This document shows, in pieces, positions 7,991 to 16,625 of a stretch of DNA of 64,000 bases (its first letter is position 1; every line of letters starts with the position of its first letter). The notes below the pieces were generated by a model. It did no database searches. It worked only from the letters and a program-made list of their open reading frames with translations, and was not told the DNA's origin. Both the position numbers and the translations under genes were made by a program. Location: positions 186,001-250,000 of the forward strand of contig CALGIG010000015.1 in the NCBI GenBank assembly GCA_937915865.1. The letters run 5' to 3'. The DNA comes from an uncultured Prolixibacteraceae bacterium (GTDB lineage: Bacteria > Bacteroidota > Bacteroidia > Bacteroidales > Prolixibacteraceae).

Positions 7991-10921
7991 TTACCATTCC
8001 AAATAGAGTGTTATCACTCCGTAAGGCAACACGGTTAAATTGCTTCCGGCAGTTTCTCCGGGAACTTCCTTGTAATCGCTTAGGCGAATGTTTTTGGGAG
8101 CACCTGCGGGCCACGTCAACGCTACGTTTTCGCTGTTTTCGGAGAGTGAGCGCAGGCGCAAAACAATGCCTTTACCGTTGTCGGCTTGTTTAAGCGCCGA
8201 AACGAATACCTTTGGATTGTCAATGGAAACCAGAGATTTTGCAACCGGGTTTTTATCGGTTTCAACTACCACCAAAGGCCGGTTTTGTTCCAGTGCAAAC
8301 CGGTTGGCAACTACCGGATCGTAAGCCTGATGCAGCAAAACGCGATAATTCAGGTGGATAATTCCTCCCTGTTCGAGTGGGAAGTTGGTGTGCCAATGGT
8401 TATTCAATGCCCATGAATATACGGTTTGTGTGTTGGGCAGGGCTTTGAGCCAGTTTTCAGGTTCATGGGCGCCACCCAAAATGTTGGCTGTGATTGTTCC
8501 AAGTTCAACCAAAGGCGATTCGATTGGCGTCCAGGTTACACCGTATTCGTTATTCGAAACGTCGATCCAGCGCTGTGTGGCCAGCCAGTTGCGGTTTCCG
8601 CCCGGAAGCTGGTCGTATTCGGGAATCATCACACCCCACGGAATGTCCATTCGGGTAGTGCCATCGGGTACATTAAAAGCAAATCCAAAATGGACGCCTT
8701 CTTTGTCCTGAGTGCTTATTTTATCCAGAATATTGTCCATTTCAACCGTGGGTTGTCCCTGAATGAGTCGGATTTCTCGTTTCAGGGAGTAACATCCTTC
8801 GGCATCAGAAGCAATAAGCAACGAATTAATCAGCGCCCCTTTTTCTTTAACCGTAATTTTGGAGTTGACAGGGGCAACGGCTTTCGAAGCGTTGTCGGCC
8901 CCATGCAGGTAACGGTAGCTGTTCATCAAACAGTCCGATTTGGAGTAGACCAGTTCGCGCCCGCTACGCAAATCTTTCAGGCTCGAAATATCTCCTGAAG
9001 TGGGATCAATGGTTACCGAAACAAGATCATTGGTGAGTGAATTTTCGCTTGCTTTTACTTTTGCCTGCCCTGTCGCGCTTCCTTTAACTACATGATAAAG
9101 GGCAGATCCAAAGGCCGGAACATCGCTGGCCAGGAAAAGCAATTCGCCGGTGGTGAGGCGTTGTGATGGAACTACTTTCCCTTTTTCGTCAGTCACGCGG
9201 TCGCCTGCTTTGCTCTGTTCTTCTGAAAGTGTGACAATGGAACTGCGTTTCCACGAAAGTGTGTTCACTACAGCGAAAGTGCTGGTTCCTTTTTGTTCGA
9301 TTGGCGCAATCGTCTTTGCCAATAAGTCAATGCTGGTTTTGGCTGCGTTCTCGAAGTAGGAAGCTTTGGTGGCTTCAACTTCTTTGGCGAGCGGCACTTT
9401 GGGGTCTTTATAGCCCCAGGTGTGTTCGGCGCCCAGTAAAACGTAGCGCCACGAGTCGTAAAAATCGGCTGCCGGGGCTGTTTTGTTTGGGTAAAGCATC
9501 GGCCAGAGCGCTTCGGTTTGGGTCAGGCGTTCCTTGGCATAGCGGTTCATTCCAACCCTTCGGGCGTCGCTGCCAAGGCCGTCAGTCCAGTATTCGGTAT
9601 AGTCGCCTTTTACTTCAGGAATGATGGAGGCATATTTGTCTTCGTAGGCTTTCAAAACTTCGTCGGAGCCGGAGATAATCAGTTTTGGATAGGCGTATTT
9701 TTCGTTCCAGAGGCGCACTGCTTCTGGTAGGTCGGCATCAATCAGACAGTTGTCGGCCATAGCCCAGGTCATTGAAAAAATGTCGTAGGGCGAATTGGCT
9801 GTTTCCAGTTTGGCTGTTTCGTCGAAAATCATCGGGTCGATAAAGCTGGCGGTTGGATCGGAACTGTTCAGGCGATCGAGTGCCGGGTCGTAAGTCTGGA
9901 TTTTTTTGATGCCATAGACTTTTTTTCCCTTGATTTGGTAGGCATATCCGTAAGGACAGCCCTGCAAAAACAGGATTTTCGATTTTCCGTCGGGGCCAAC
10001 CCAGTAAAATGGTTTGTGTTCCCAGGCCTGACGAATGGTTCCAATGCGGTCGAAATGATTGGGATAGCAAAAAAATGCTTTGATCCCGCTTTGGGCAGCC
10101 GCCGGAACAACACCCCAACTGGCACCGGGAATATCGAATTGCACCATCGTTTTTACTGAAACTCCAATTTCTTTTGAAATCTGGTTATTGCATTTAAAGA
10201 GTTGGAGCAATTCTTCGTCGGAACAGGCGCTGGTGTTGGTATTGGCGTAGTTGCCATCAATGCGTATCCAGCCTTTGCGCACGGCCTCAAAGAGTGCGGC
10301 TTTCTTTTCAGGAGAGGCTTGTTTCAGGTAGCTTTCTACCACCCAACCGGCTTCGGTATTCCAAACAAAGCGTGAGCCTTCAGGATAATTTTGCGTTTTG
10401 CGGGCTATATCCAAAGCCACATCGATGTTACGCACATGAATTTTTTCGACGATTTCCTGTTTGTCGGTATAGCCAATATCTACGTGCGAATGCGGATAAA
10501 TGTAAACCGTCCAGTGCCGTTTTGCCGGGACCAGAACAGTTTGATAAAGTTCCAATCCATTGGCTGAAACTTTAATTCGCGCCTGGCATTCTTTCTTTTC
10601 TCCTGAACCAAAAGGAAGCAGAACCGGAAATTGCTCAATTCCCTTGGTATCTTCCAGTGTAAAGGTTTCTGTTTGCCCGTTGCAATCAACCTGAACGGAA
10701 GCTTTTCCATAGAGTTTTCCGCCTTTAACCTGAACAGTTATTTCGCGTCCTGCCGTATGATCGGGCCGGTATTTGTACCACGGGTGAACCGTACATTCTA
10801 TTGCTGAAGGGAATGGATGGGTTTCGGCTGGTTGTACCGGTTTGTTTTTTGCAATTGCCTGAGTTACGAAGAAGAGGCAAAAAGCAAACAAAAGGCTGGT
10901 TTTAAATGGTTTCGTTCTCAT
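7991..10921 (-). CDS. GH38 alpha-mannosidase, shorter form
   Basis: The frame is open from 10972, overlapping the gene before it; I choose ATG at 10921, which places a signal peptide (MRTKPFKTSLLFAFCLFF, then AIAK) at the start and leaves 976 residues. In the longer numbering, PHSHVDIGYT carries the zinc ligands H161/H163 and D165, and D280 in MVQFDIPGASWG is the likely GH38 nucleophile. WNTEAGW and NTNTSACSDEEL are further active-site blocks. A long C-terminal beta domain follows. It retains alpha-mannosides as likely substrate but is only distantly related to the two larger GH38 proteins at 21026-27979, lacking their N-terminal discoidin-like region, so it may attack a different linkage. 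It follows a UroD-like gene by about 20 bases. Confidence 0.9.
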   Translation of the reverse strand: MRTKPFKTSLLFAFCLFFVTQAIAKNKPVQPAETHPFPSAIECTVHPWYKYRPDHTAGREITVQVKGGKLYGKASVQVDCNGQTETFTLEDTKGIEQFPVLLPFGSGEKKECQARIKVSANGLELYQTVLVPAKRHWTVYIYPHSHVDIGYTDKQEIVEKIHVRNIDVALDIARKTQNYPEGSRFVWNTEAGWVVESYLKQASPEKKAALFEAVRKGWIRIDGNYANTNTSACSDEELLQLFKCNNQISKEIGVSVKTMVQFDIPGASWGVVPAAAQSGIKAFFCYPNHFDRIGTIRQAWEHKPFYWVGPDGKSKILFLQGCPYGYAYQIKGKKVYGIKKIQTYDPALDRLNSSDPTASFIDPMIFDETAKLETANSPYDIFSMTWAMADNCLIDADLPEAVRLWNEKYAYPKLIISGSDEVLKAYEDKYASIIPEVKGDYTEYWTDGLGSDARRVGMNRYAKERLTQTEALWPMLYPNKTAPAADFYDSWRYVLLGAEHTWGYKDPKVPLAKEVEATKASYFENAAKTSIDLLAKTIAPIEQKGTSTFAVVNTLSWKRSSIVTLSEEQSKAGDRVTDEKGKVVPSQRLTTGELLFLASDVPAFGSALYHVVKGSATGQAKVKASENSLTNDLVSVTIDPTSGDISSLKDLRSGRELVYSKSDCLMNSYRYLHGADNASKAVAPVNSKITVKEKGALINSLLIASDAEGCYSLKREIRLIQGQPTVEMDNILDKISTQDKEGVHFGFAFNVPDGTTRMDIPWGVMIPEYDQLPGGNRNWLATQRWIDVSNNEYGVTWTPIESPLVELGTITANILGGAHEPENWLKALPNTQTVYSWALNNHWHTNFPLEQGGIIHLNYRVLLHQAYDPVVANRFALEQNRPLVVVETDKNPVAKSLVSIDNPKVFVSALKQADNGKGIVLRLRSLSENSENVALTWPAGAPKNIRLSDYKEVPGETAGSNLTVLPYGVITLYLEW

Positions 10922-10940
10922 ATATCTCTGTGGTTTAGTC

Positions 10941-11966
10941 TTATTTTGAATAGTTTCTGGCGGTTTCAACAAATGCCCTGATGTTTGCTTCGGGCGTTGT
11001 TGAAGGTAAGGCGCATCCCGAATTCAGGATAAAGCGGTTGGTTTTGGAGAAAATATCCAACAATTCGTTGGTTTTTTGCCGAACCAGTTCAGGCGTTCCC
11101 AAAGCCAAAACACCACTTGGATCAATGTTCCCGGTGAAAGTAACCTTGTCGTGGAGCGCTTCGAAAGCTTTGTGTGTATTTGTTTTATAGTCGATTTCGA
11201 AGGCATCGGCTCCGGTTTTCAGCATCGAGTTCAGTATGATTTCTGTATTTCCGCAGATATGAAGCGTGTAATACATTCCGCACGAATGAGCTGTTTCGAT
11301 TACTTTTTGCTCGTAAGGCAGGGCAAATTCTTCGTACTGTTCGGGCGAAATCATTTCGGGACCGGCGGGGCTGTCGCCGTTCGAAACCGTGTGGGCGCCG
11401 GTTTGAGCCATCAGCTTGATAAACTGGCAACTGGCTTCGGTGCAGTAATCGAGCAGCTCGGTTAGTTGTGCTGGCTCGGCCATAAATAAATCAAGCATCC
11501 AGTTCCCGGTTCCACGCAACATACTGGCCAGCGAGAAAGGAGCCTGGTCGCAGTTTCCGCGTACCATAATTTCGTTGCCAAAATGTTCTTTCAGCAGGCG
11601 AACAGCTTCGAGCCAAATCTGGATGTACTTATAGTTTTCGACATTGACTGGCTTTAGCGATTTCAAGTCATCAAGTGAGTCGAGGCAGCCAAGGTGCGAG
11701 CGGGCAGGGGAGTCAGCCGGAAAATCGATTGGAACACCCAGGCTTCCGGCTAAGGTTACTGTATCTATGTCCACCAAAACCGCATCCAGTCCGTATTTTT
11801 CAACTGAGTGAATAAACGAGTCGGCAATCAGGCGCGGGCTTTCCCTGAATTGGCCCATTGAAATATTGAGTTCGGCGGCGGCAACCATAAAATTGTGCAA
11901 CATCACTGGAATTTTATCCTGTGGTTCGCCTCTGAAGGCGGCAATCATTCTTTCGTATCCGTTCAT
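10941..11966 (-). CDS. UroD/MtaA-like zinc methyltransferase-family protein 1
   Basis: The frame is open from 11999; ATG at 11966 (MNGYERMIAAFRGEPQDKIP) matches the usual family start and gives 341 residues. The fold is that of uroporphyrinogen decarboxylase, but the C-terminal half has the zinc set of the methylcobamide:CoM methyltransferases MtaA/MtbA/CmuA: H247 and C249 in LHICGN and C329 in NSGCAL (longer numbering), followed by PSTTPEANI. FTGNIDPSGVLALGTPE is another block of that group. It has no signal peptide. Haem synthesis is unlikely in this context. It sits between the epimerase and GH38. No corrinoid-binding partner was seen in the window, so its methyl donor or true reaction is open. 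Confidence 0.85.
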   Translation of the reverse strand: MNGYERMIAAFRGEPQDKIPVMLHNFMVAAAELNISMGQFRESPRLIADSFIHSVEKYGLDAVLVDIDTVTLAGSLGVPIDFPADSPARSHLGCLDSLDDLKSLKPVNVENYKYIQIWLEAVRLLKEHFGNEIMVRGNCDQAPFSLASMLRGTGNWMLDLFMAEPAQLTELLDYCTEASCQFIKLMAQTGAHTVSNGDSPAGPEMISPEQYEEFALPYEQKVIETAHSCGMYYTLHICGNTEIILNSMLKTGADAFEIDYKTNTHKAFEALHDKVTFTGNIDPSGVLALGTPELVRQKTNELLDIFSKTNRFILNSGCALPSTTPEANIRAFVETARNYSK

Positions 11967-11977
11967 AATGTAAGTAT

Positions 11978-12011
11978 AAGCCTCTCTAAATCTCCCCAAA
12001 GGGGAGACTTT
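11978..12011. repeat. C-rich/G-rich palindromic repeat (copy 3)
   Basis: AAGCCTCTCTAAATCTCCCC pairs in part with GGGGAGACTTT. It lies upstream of UroD-like gene 1, about 50 bases from copy 4 and in opposite orientation to it, so the two may form a compound element. Confidence 0.7.
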
Positions 12012-12062
12012 GGGAGTACTGGTTATTTTTGTTTCTTATATCAATCATATCGCTTTACTTCT

Positions 12063-13343
12063 TTAAGCCCTCCCTCTCGGGGAGGGTTTGGGTGGGGCTT
12101 TTTTTTCGATTCTTTTGATTAATTCCATCATGGCTCTGCCGTTGTGGTACGGACATTTCCACGGGTCGATTTTCCAGTCGTTGCGGTAATAGGGCGATGG
12201 GTCGTCGGCAGGTTCTTCTAGGTAGGGAACACCTAACCGGTTTAGCTTGGTGAACCATTCGCCGCGTTCGTGATCAATCAGGCAGGTATCAATGAAATTC
12301 CAGCTCAGTTTTACGGTTTCCCAATATTTTTCATCGCCGGTTAGTTCAAAAGCATTCATAAACCCAACTAGTGTTTCGGCCTGCAACCACCAGTGTTTAT
12401 TGGTACGCACGTGGCTTCCGAAGCGAACCGATTCGAGAAAAAGTCCGCCATCTTTGTCAACGGCTACCCGCTCAATTTTGTCCACCATTTCGATTGCTAT
12501 TTTTTTCATACGGGCTATGATTTGCTCATCGCCAAGCACTTCGGCAGCTTCGTACAACAGCCACGAACCTTCAATGTCGTGCCCAAACGAGCATATTCCT
12601 TTCGAAGCTGGCGATTCCTGAAAAGCATTGTCGAAGAAAATTCCGAAGTGACGGTTCTCCCGAATGATTTTGTCGAGGAACAGGGTCATCAGTTCTGTCA
12701 GCCTGATTTTTACCTTTTCGTCTTTCCAGACTTTGTAAAGTGCAGTATATGCTTCCAGAACGTGCAGATGTGTATTCATTGATTTGGGCTCGTTGTTGTC
12801 GGCCATGCGGTTTTCTTTGTAAATTTTCCAGTCGCGGGTGAACGACTCCAGGTAACCCGGATACTGCGGGTCTTTGGTTTTTTCTTCCAGTAAAGCAAAG
12901 AAGTCTTTTATTTGCTGAAGAACTTTTTCGTCGGGATTAAACTCGTAATATTTGCACAGCGAATACAGCACAAAAGCCTGTGCATAAGTGTGTTTGATGT
13001 CGTTAGCCACTTCGTTTGCCGAAGAAAGCTCCATGTAATATCCGCCGTAAACCTTGTCAGCAAAATCTTCGGTAACTACGCGATAAGCTTTCTCGGCTAT
13101 TTCGGCATATTTTGGTTCGTTGAATTGGATGGCAGCCTGGGCAAATGTCCAAAGGATTCGCGCATTGAGTACGCTGGTTTTGTTGGCCGACAGAACCGGC
13201 TGGTTGTTCAGATCGACAGCGCCGTAAAATCCGTGCCCGTTTTTTTCTACGGAATAGGTCATCCAGTATTTAAGAATATTGTTGTGTAGTTCGTTACTGA
13301 ACTTTTCACGATAACTGGTAAGCTGATCTTTTATTGGATTCAT
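12063..13343 (-). CDS. AGE-family epimerase, cellobiose 2-epimerase type
   Basis: 426 residues, an alpha6/alpha6-barrel enzyme of the N-acylglucosamine/cellobiose 2-epimerase family. The three catalytic histidines of cellobiose 2-epimerases are visible: H192/H194 in SMNTHLHVLEAY, H255 in FGHDIEGSWLL and H400 in WKCPYHNGRAMMEL. KHWWLQAETLVGF is the ring-stacking tryptophan block. These enzymes interconvert glucose and mannose at the reducing end of beta-1,4 disaccharides (cellobiose or mannobiose), fitting a mannan locus. There is no signal peptide, so it is cytoplasmic. The last 13 residues (KKAPPKPSPRGRA) are encoded by a palindromic repeat that carries the stop codon, so the native C-terminus was probably different. 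A mannose 2-epimerase role is an alternative. Confidence 0.9.
   Translation of the reverse strand: MNPIKDQLTSYREKFSNELHNNILKYWMTYSVEKNGHGFYGAVDLNNQPVLSANKTSVLNARILWTFAQAAIQFNEPKYAEIAEKAYRVVTEDFADKVYGGYYMELSSANEVANDIKHTYAQAFVLYSLCKYYEFNPDEKVLQQIKDFFALLEEKTKDPQYPGYLESFTRDWKIYKENRMADNNEPKSMNTHLHVLEAYTALYKVWKDEKVKIRLTELMTLFLDKIIRENRHFGIFFDNAFQESPASKGICSFGHDIEGSWLLYEAAEVLGDEQIIARMKKIAIEMVDKIERVAVDKDGGLFLESVRFGSHVRTNKHWWLQAETLVGFMNAFELTGDEKYWETVKLSWNFIDTCLIDHERGEWFTKLNRLGVPYLEEPADDPSPYYRNDWKIDPWKCPYHNGRAMMELIKRIEKKAPPKPSPRGRA
12065..12100. repeat. C-rich/G-rich palindromic repeat (copy 4), inside the epimerase 3' end
   Basis: AAGCCCTCCC pairs with GGGAGGG around a TCTCG loop, with a second G-rich tract ending GGGGCTT. 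The epimerase frame runs through it and stops at its outer edge (TAA at 12065-12063). A T-run after 12100 is on the plus strand, where no gene is expected to end. Confidence 0.85.
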
Positions 13344-13360
13344 AGTTATTTGGTTTTAGT

Positions 13361-15919
13361 TTATTCCTGTGTTTCACATTCAAATTGATACATGCCAGCA
13401 CTCACGGTTAGTACAACCCATTTGTCTTCTTCTAAACGGGGTTTGATTCCGGTCTTTTCAGACAATTTTTTCCCGTTTATTTTCACCGAATTTAAATCAG
13501 AAGTTGGCAGATAAACACCGGCGGCAGCACCTTGCGGAACATTCAGTCTTAATGAAAAATGGCGGCCTGCCGATTTTTCCCAGGCTGCCGAGATGTTTCC
13601 GGTTACGGTTGAAACAGTTCCTTTGGCCCAGAGCAAGTCGCCGGTTTGTGGTTTTACCCGGAAAATTTTCCAGCCGTAATCCAGCGGTTCAATGCCCAAT
13701 ACCTTCTGAGAAAGCAAGGCTGTTGGTCCAGAACACCAGGCGTGCGAGGTTGATCCCCATTTGGTGTTCCAGGCTTCGTGCCACGCGCCGTTGAAGAAGT
13801 CGAGCTTGGTTTGTTCGCCCCAGTATTTACGCATATAGTTGAGCGCCCATTGCGTGTTTCCTTCGCTCATCATGGAATAAAGAACCCAATAGGCGAACGA
13901 TTGCTCGCTGCCTTTGCCCCTTTTCAGTATTTGCTGAATGACATCTGCTTTCTGGTTGCTTTCAGGGATTCCGTACAACAAGGCATAAGCCTGCGATTGT
14001 TGTCCAATGTGGGTACTTTCGTAACTGTCGAGGTAAGCCCGGTCTTTTTCAGACCAAAGCCATTTGTTGATATTTCCTTTCAGTTGTCCGGCCTGTTCTT
14101 TCCATATTTTGGCCTGATTGGGGTCTTTCGCAAAGTCGGAGGCAATGCTAGCAGCTGCATTCAATGCTCCATAATACAGGCAGTTGAGGCCGGTAATAAT
14201 TTTTTTCTGATCCATCGGAAAGGTGTCCGGATGATCCAGAACAATCCAGCCCGGCATATTGGCCAACAATCCAAGTTGAGTATCAACAAACGGGCGGAAA
14301 TACTCCAGTAGTTTTTTCAAATTTGGATACAAGCTCTGAATCAGTTCATCATTTCCGTAGTACATGAAATATTCGTGCATCATCAATACCCATTCCAACT
14401 GGTAGTCGGGTACATATCCCGATCTTCCTGGTTCCATGTAATGGTCGGTGGGGTAGCGGGCGCGGATGGCTCCGTCGTTGCGCCAACGCTGCGATTCAGC
14501 CCCACAAAGCAAGTTGTAGGCGGTCAGAAAACGTGAACTTTTACCAAAGCAGTAATTCCCGAAAACCATCATAAATCGTGAGTCACCGGCAATATATTGG
14601 GTATGCTCGCGCCAAGGATCAACGTAGGTGTCCATCGAGTTGAGCAGCATGGTGTGTTTCCCAATTTGCCAGAATTCGGTAAGTTGTTTATCTGAACATT
14701 CGAAGGTGCTTTCTTCTTCGTAGGTGAAATGGGCAAATTCAGCACAAACATCCTGAATCTGAACGTCAGCATTGGTTTCAATGGAAAAATACCGGAAGCC
14801 CGACCAGGTGTATGGCCTCCAGGTTTGAATGCCTTTCCGGGTGGTATATTTCTCTGAATGATCGGTGTCAGCGCGAATTAGAGCTACCTTGTTGGTATCC
14901 AGTCGTTCCGAAGTGCCGATCTCGAATTGAATTCCTTCTTTGGCATCGATGGTGAATTGCGGATAACCGGCTATTTCAGTACCAAAATCGTAAACAATCC
15001 GGTTGTTGACTTTCCATTTTCGGTAAGGCTTCACCATTTTTCGGGTAAGCTGTGGGCGTTCGGTTACTACCAAACGATTGAACGGAGCAACTGGCGGAAC
15101 TCCATACGCTTTGGCGTTTTCCCAGGCCGAATCATTGAATCCAACGTTTTTCCATCCATCGGGCATCAGCCGTGCATCAAATTCTTCGATAAAGCCAATA
15201 AGGTGGGCTTTGGGGTTGCGTAATTTCGATTGGGAATTCCATGCTTTAGCCTGAGTCACTTTCCATGTATTGTCGCTCAGGATATGGATTGAGGTTTTAT
15301 CTGCAAAATCCAATTTTCCCTGAAAGAAGAATCCTCCGCGGGCATTGATCTGGTGGTGCATTCCAAGTCCGAAGTTACATACGACAGCCGAAATGCAGTT
15401 TTCGCCTTTTTGAAGGTACGAAGTGATGTCGAAATAATCGTAGCATTGAAATTCCGGGTCACAGTTCATGGGGCAACGTTCGAGCAATTTGCCGTTGATA
15501 TACACGTCGGCTGATGCAAATGCTGAAATATAGGCTTTTGCCTGAGTTGGCTTACTTTTCAGGGTAAACGATTTACGAACCAGCAGGTAATAGTTTTGTG
15601 GGTTTTCTAGTCCTGAATCCCATATCCAGGTTGCCAGTGGTTTTGTTCCGTTGAGCGTAGAAGAAGCTTCTGAAATGAACGAGTTTTTTCCCCATTTGTC
15701 CGTTAGCTTGGGAGTTTGTGCAGCCAGATTAAAGGTGAGGGCCAGGCCAATTAAAAAGAAGAATAGCCTCCCCCTAACCCCCTCCCAAAGAGGGGGAATG
15801 TGGAAAATATCGAATTTTTTAGTTGCCTTTAATCCGTCAGCTAAAGCAGACGGCAAAGGATAGGTCTCGCTCTGGAATGAAATTCGCTGTCCCTTCATGA
15901 TGTTTTCTCTATTATTCAT
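13361..15919 (-). CDS. alpha-L-rhamnosidase (GH78), with repeat-derived N-terminal extension
   Basis: 852 residues. After residue 100 the protein follows the truncated GH78 at 1-724: TWIWDSGLENPQNYYLLVRK, CPMNCDPEFQ, GMHHQINARGGFFFQG. The catalytic barrel carries DPWREHTQY at 434-442, the position of the acidic GH78 motif, and later WHEAWNTKWGSTSHAWCSGP. It should cleave terminal alpha-L-rhamnose. The N-terminus is odd: the signal core LFFFLIGLALTFNLAAQ starts only at residue 52, and the 30 or so residues before it (including HIPPLWEGVRGR) are encoded by palindromic repeats inserted in frame. Possible starts are ATG at 15919 or at 15898. Whether export still works is uncertain. It is followed 17 bases later by the epimerase. 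Confidence 0.9.
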   Translation of the reverse strand: MNNRENIMKGQRISFQSETYPLPSALADGLKATKKFDIFHIPPLWEGVRGRLFFFLIGLALTFNLAAQTPKLTDKWGKNSFISEASSTLNGTKPLATWIWDSGLENPQNYYLLVRKSFTLKSKPTQAKAYISAFASADVYINGKLLERCPMNCDPEFQCYDYFDITSYLQKGENCISAVVCNFGLGMHHQINARGGFFFQGKLDFADKTSIHILSDNTWKVTQAKAWNSQSKLRNPKAHLIGFIEEFDARLMPDGWKNVGFNDSAWENAKAYGVPPVAPFNRLVVTERPQLTRKMVKPYRKWKVNNRIVYDFGTEIAGYPQFTIDAKEGIQFEIGTSERLDTNKVALIRADTDHSEKYTTRKGIQTWRPYTWSGFRYFSIETNADVQIQDVCAEFAHFTYEEESTFECSDKQLTEFWQIGKHTMLLNSMDTYVDPWREHTQYIAGDSRFMMVFGNYCFGKSSRFLTAYNLLCGAESQRWRNDGAIRARYPTDHYMEPGRSGYVPDYQLEWVLMMHEYFMYYGNDELIQSLYPNLKKLLEYFRPFVDTQLGLLANMPGWIVLDHPDTFPMDQKKIITGLNCLYYGALNAAASIASDFAKDPNQAKIWKEQAGQLKGNINKWLWSEKDRAYLDSYESTHIGQQSQAYALLYGIPESNQKADVIQQILKRGKGSEQSFAYWVLYSMMSEGNTQWALNYMRKYWGEQTKLDFFNGAWHEAWNTKWGSTSHAWCSGPTALLSQKVLGIEPLDYGWKIFRVKPQTGDLLWAKGTVSTVTGNISAAWEKSAGRHFSLRLNVPQGAAAGVYLPTSDLNSVKINGKKLSEKTGIKPRLEEDKWVVLTVSAGMYQFECETQE
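15765..15799. repeat. C-rich/G-rich palindromic repeat (copy 5), in frame inside the GH78 gene
   Basis: The element lies within the coding sequence, encoding residues IPPLWEGVRGR just before the signal-peptide core. Its length keeps the frame open. The paralogue at 1-724 has no such sequence, which supports insertion. Confidence 0.85.
15827..15859. repeat. second palindrome in the GH78 N-terminal coding region
   Basis: CCGTC at 15834-15838 pairs with GACGG at 15849-15853, and outer CCTTT and AAAGG also pair. It encodes residues around PLPSALADGLK. Together with copy 5 it accounts for most of the N-terminal extension. Confidence 0.65.
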
Positions 15920-15964
15920 TTTCTTATTTCTTGTTCTTTTAAATGATAATCCGTATAATGACCT

Positions 15965-16012
15965 AACACCGAAGGTGTTTTATTTTCATAACCTTAGGTC
16001 AACGACCTAAGG
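15965..16012. repeat. REP-like hairpins left of the RAYT gene
   Basis: Two perfect hairpins: AACACC/GGTGTT at 15965-15979, and a 9-bp stem CCTTAGGTC/GACCTAAGG at 15992-16012. The GGTCAACGACC core recurs inverted at 16563-16573 on the other side of the transposase gene. Confidence 0.7.
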
Positions 16013-16033
16013 ACATTGAATCCCACATCAAAA

Positions 16034-16055
16034 CTGCCTGAAAGGCAGGACAAAA
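16034..16055. repeat. left 22-bp inverted repeat of the RAYT element
   Basis: CTGCCTGAAAGGCAGGAC plus AAAA is itself a hairpin (CTGCCT/AGGCAG) and is perfectly complementary to 16514-16535. It abuts the transposase stop codon at 16056. Confidence 0.85.
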
Positions 16056-16505
16056 TCAATTTTTCAGAAAATATCGTTCATCTATTTCAATACCGTTTTC
16101 AATCAAAAACTTACGATATTCTTCTTCAAAACTTACCTTTTTATGGTGCTCTTTCTGGTTCTTAATATAATCAATCACTATTTGTTTTTCTTTAAGATTA
16201 TAGGTAAACCCGGCAAAACTGACCGCCCACCCATCAAAATCAGGAAAGTTCGGATTAGTTGACAACCATTTACTCGAATACTCTTTAATCTCTTTCATAA
16301 AATCAGATACCGCAAAAGCAGGATGGATATCAACTAATAAGTGAATGTGGTTAGGCATACCGCCAATACGATACAGTTTACTTTTTTTGTTGTTGATAAT
16401 ACCCATGATGTAAGCATACAATTCCTTATCATGTTGTTCTGGAATTGTATTTTTACTATTCTTAGTCCTAAATACGATGTGATATAGAAGTCGCGTGTAA
16501 CTCAT
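16056..16505 (-). CDS. REP-associated tyrosine transposase (RAYT, IS200/Y1 family)
   Basis: 149 residues, the size of single-domain Y1 transposases. The HUH metal-binding motif is HIHLLVDI within GGMPNHIHLLVDIHP, and the likely catalytic tyrosine is in the C-terminal helix (FTYNLKEKQIVIDYIKNQKEHH). MSYTRLLYHIVFRTKNS is the standard family N-terminus. The gene is flanked by a perfect 22-bp inverted repeat and further palindromes, as expected for RAYT elements that mobilise REP sequences. It splits the run of polysaccharide genes between GH78 and the NPCBM protein but in the same orientation. It appears intact. It is the likely source of the matching palindromes near 19329-19630. Confidence 0.93.
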   Translation of the reverse strand: MSYTRLLYHIVFRTKNSKNTIPEQHDKELYAYIMGIINNKKSKLYRIGGMPNHIHLLVDIHPAFAVSDFMKEIKEYSSKWLSTNPNFPDFDGWAVSFAGFTYNLKEKQIVIDYIKNQKEHHKKVSFEEEYRKFLIENGIEIDERYFLKN

Positions 16506-16513
16506 CTATCTGT

Positions 16514-16535
16514 TTTTGTCCTGCCTTTCAGGCAG
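16514..16535. repeat. right 22-bp inverted repeat of the RAYT element
   Basis: TTTTGTCCTGCCTTTCAGGC plus AG is the exact reverse complement of 16034-16055. It lies 9 bases upstream of the transposase start. A further core, GGTCGTTGACC at 16563-16573, matches the left flank inverted. Confidence 0.85.
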
Positions 16536-16625
16536 ATGTTGGTTCTTGTATGGTTTTCCGCAGGTCGTTGACCATGCAGTTATGAAAATTCTGACTTTTC
16601 AAGTCAATAGACTATATAGGTTCTA

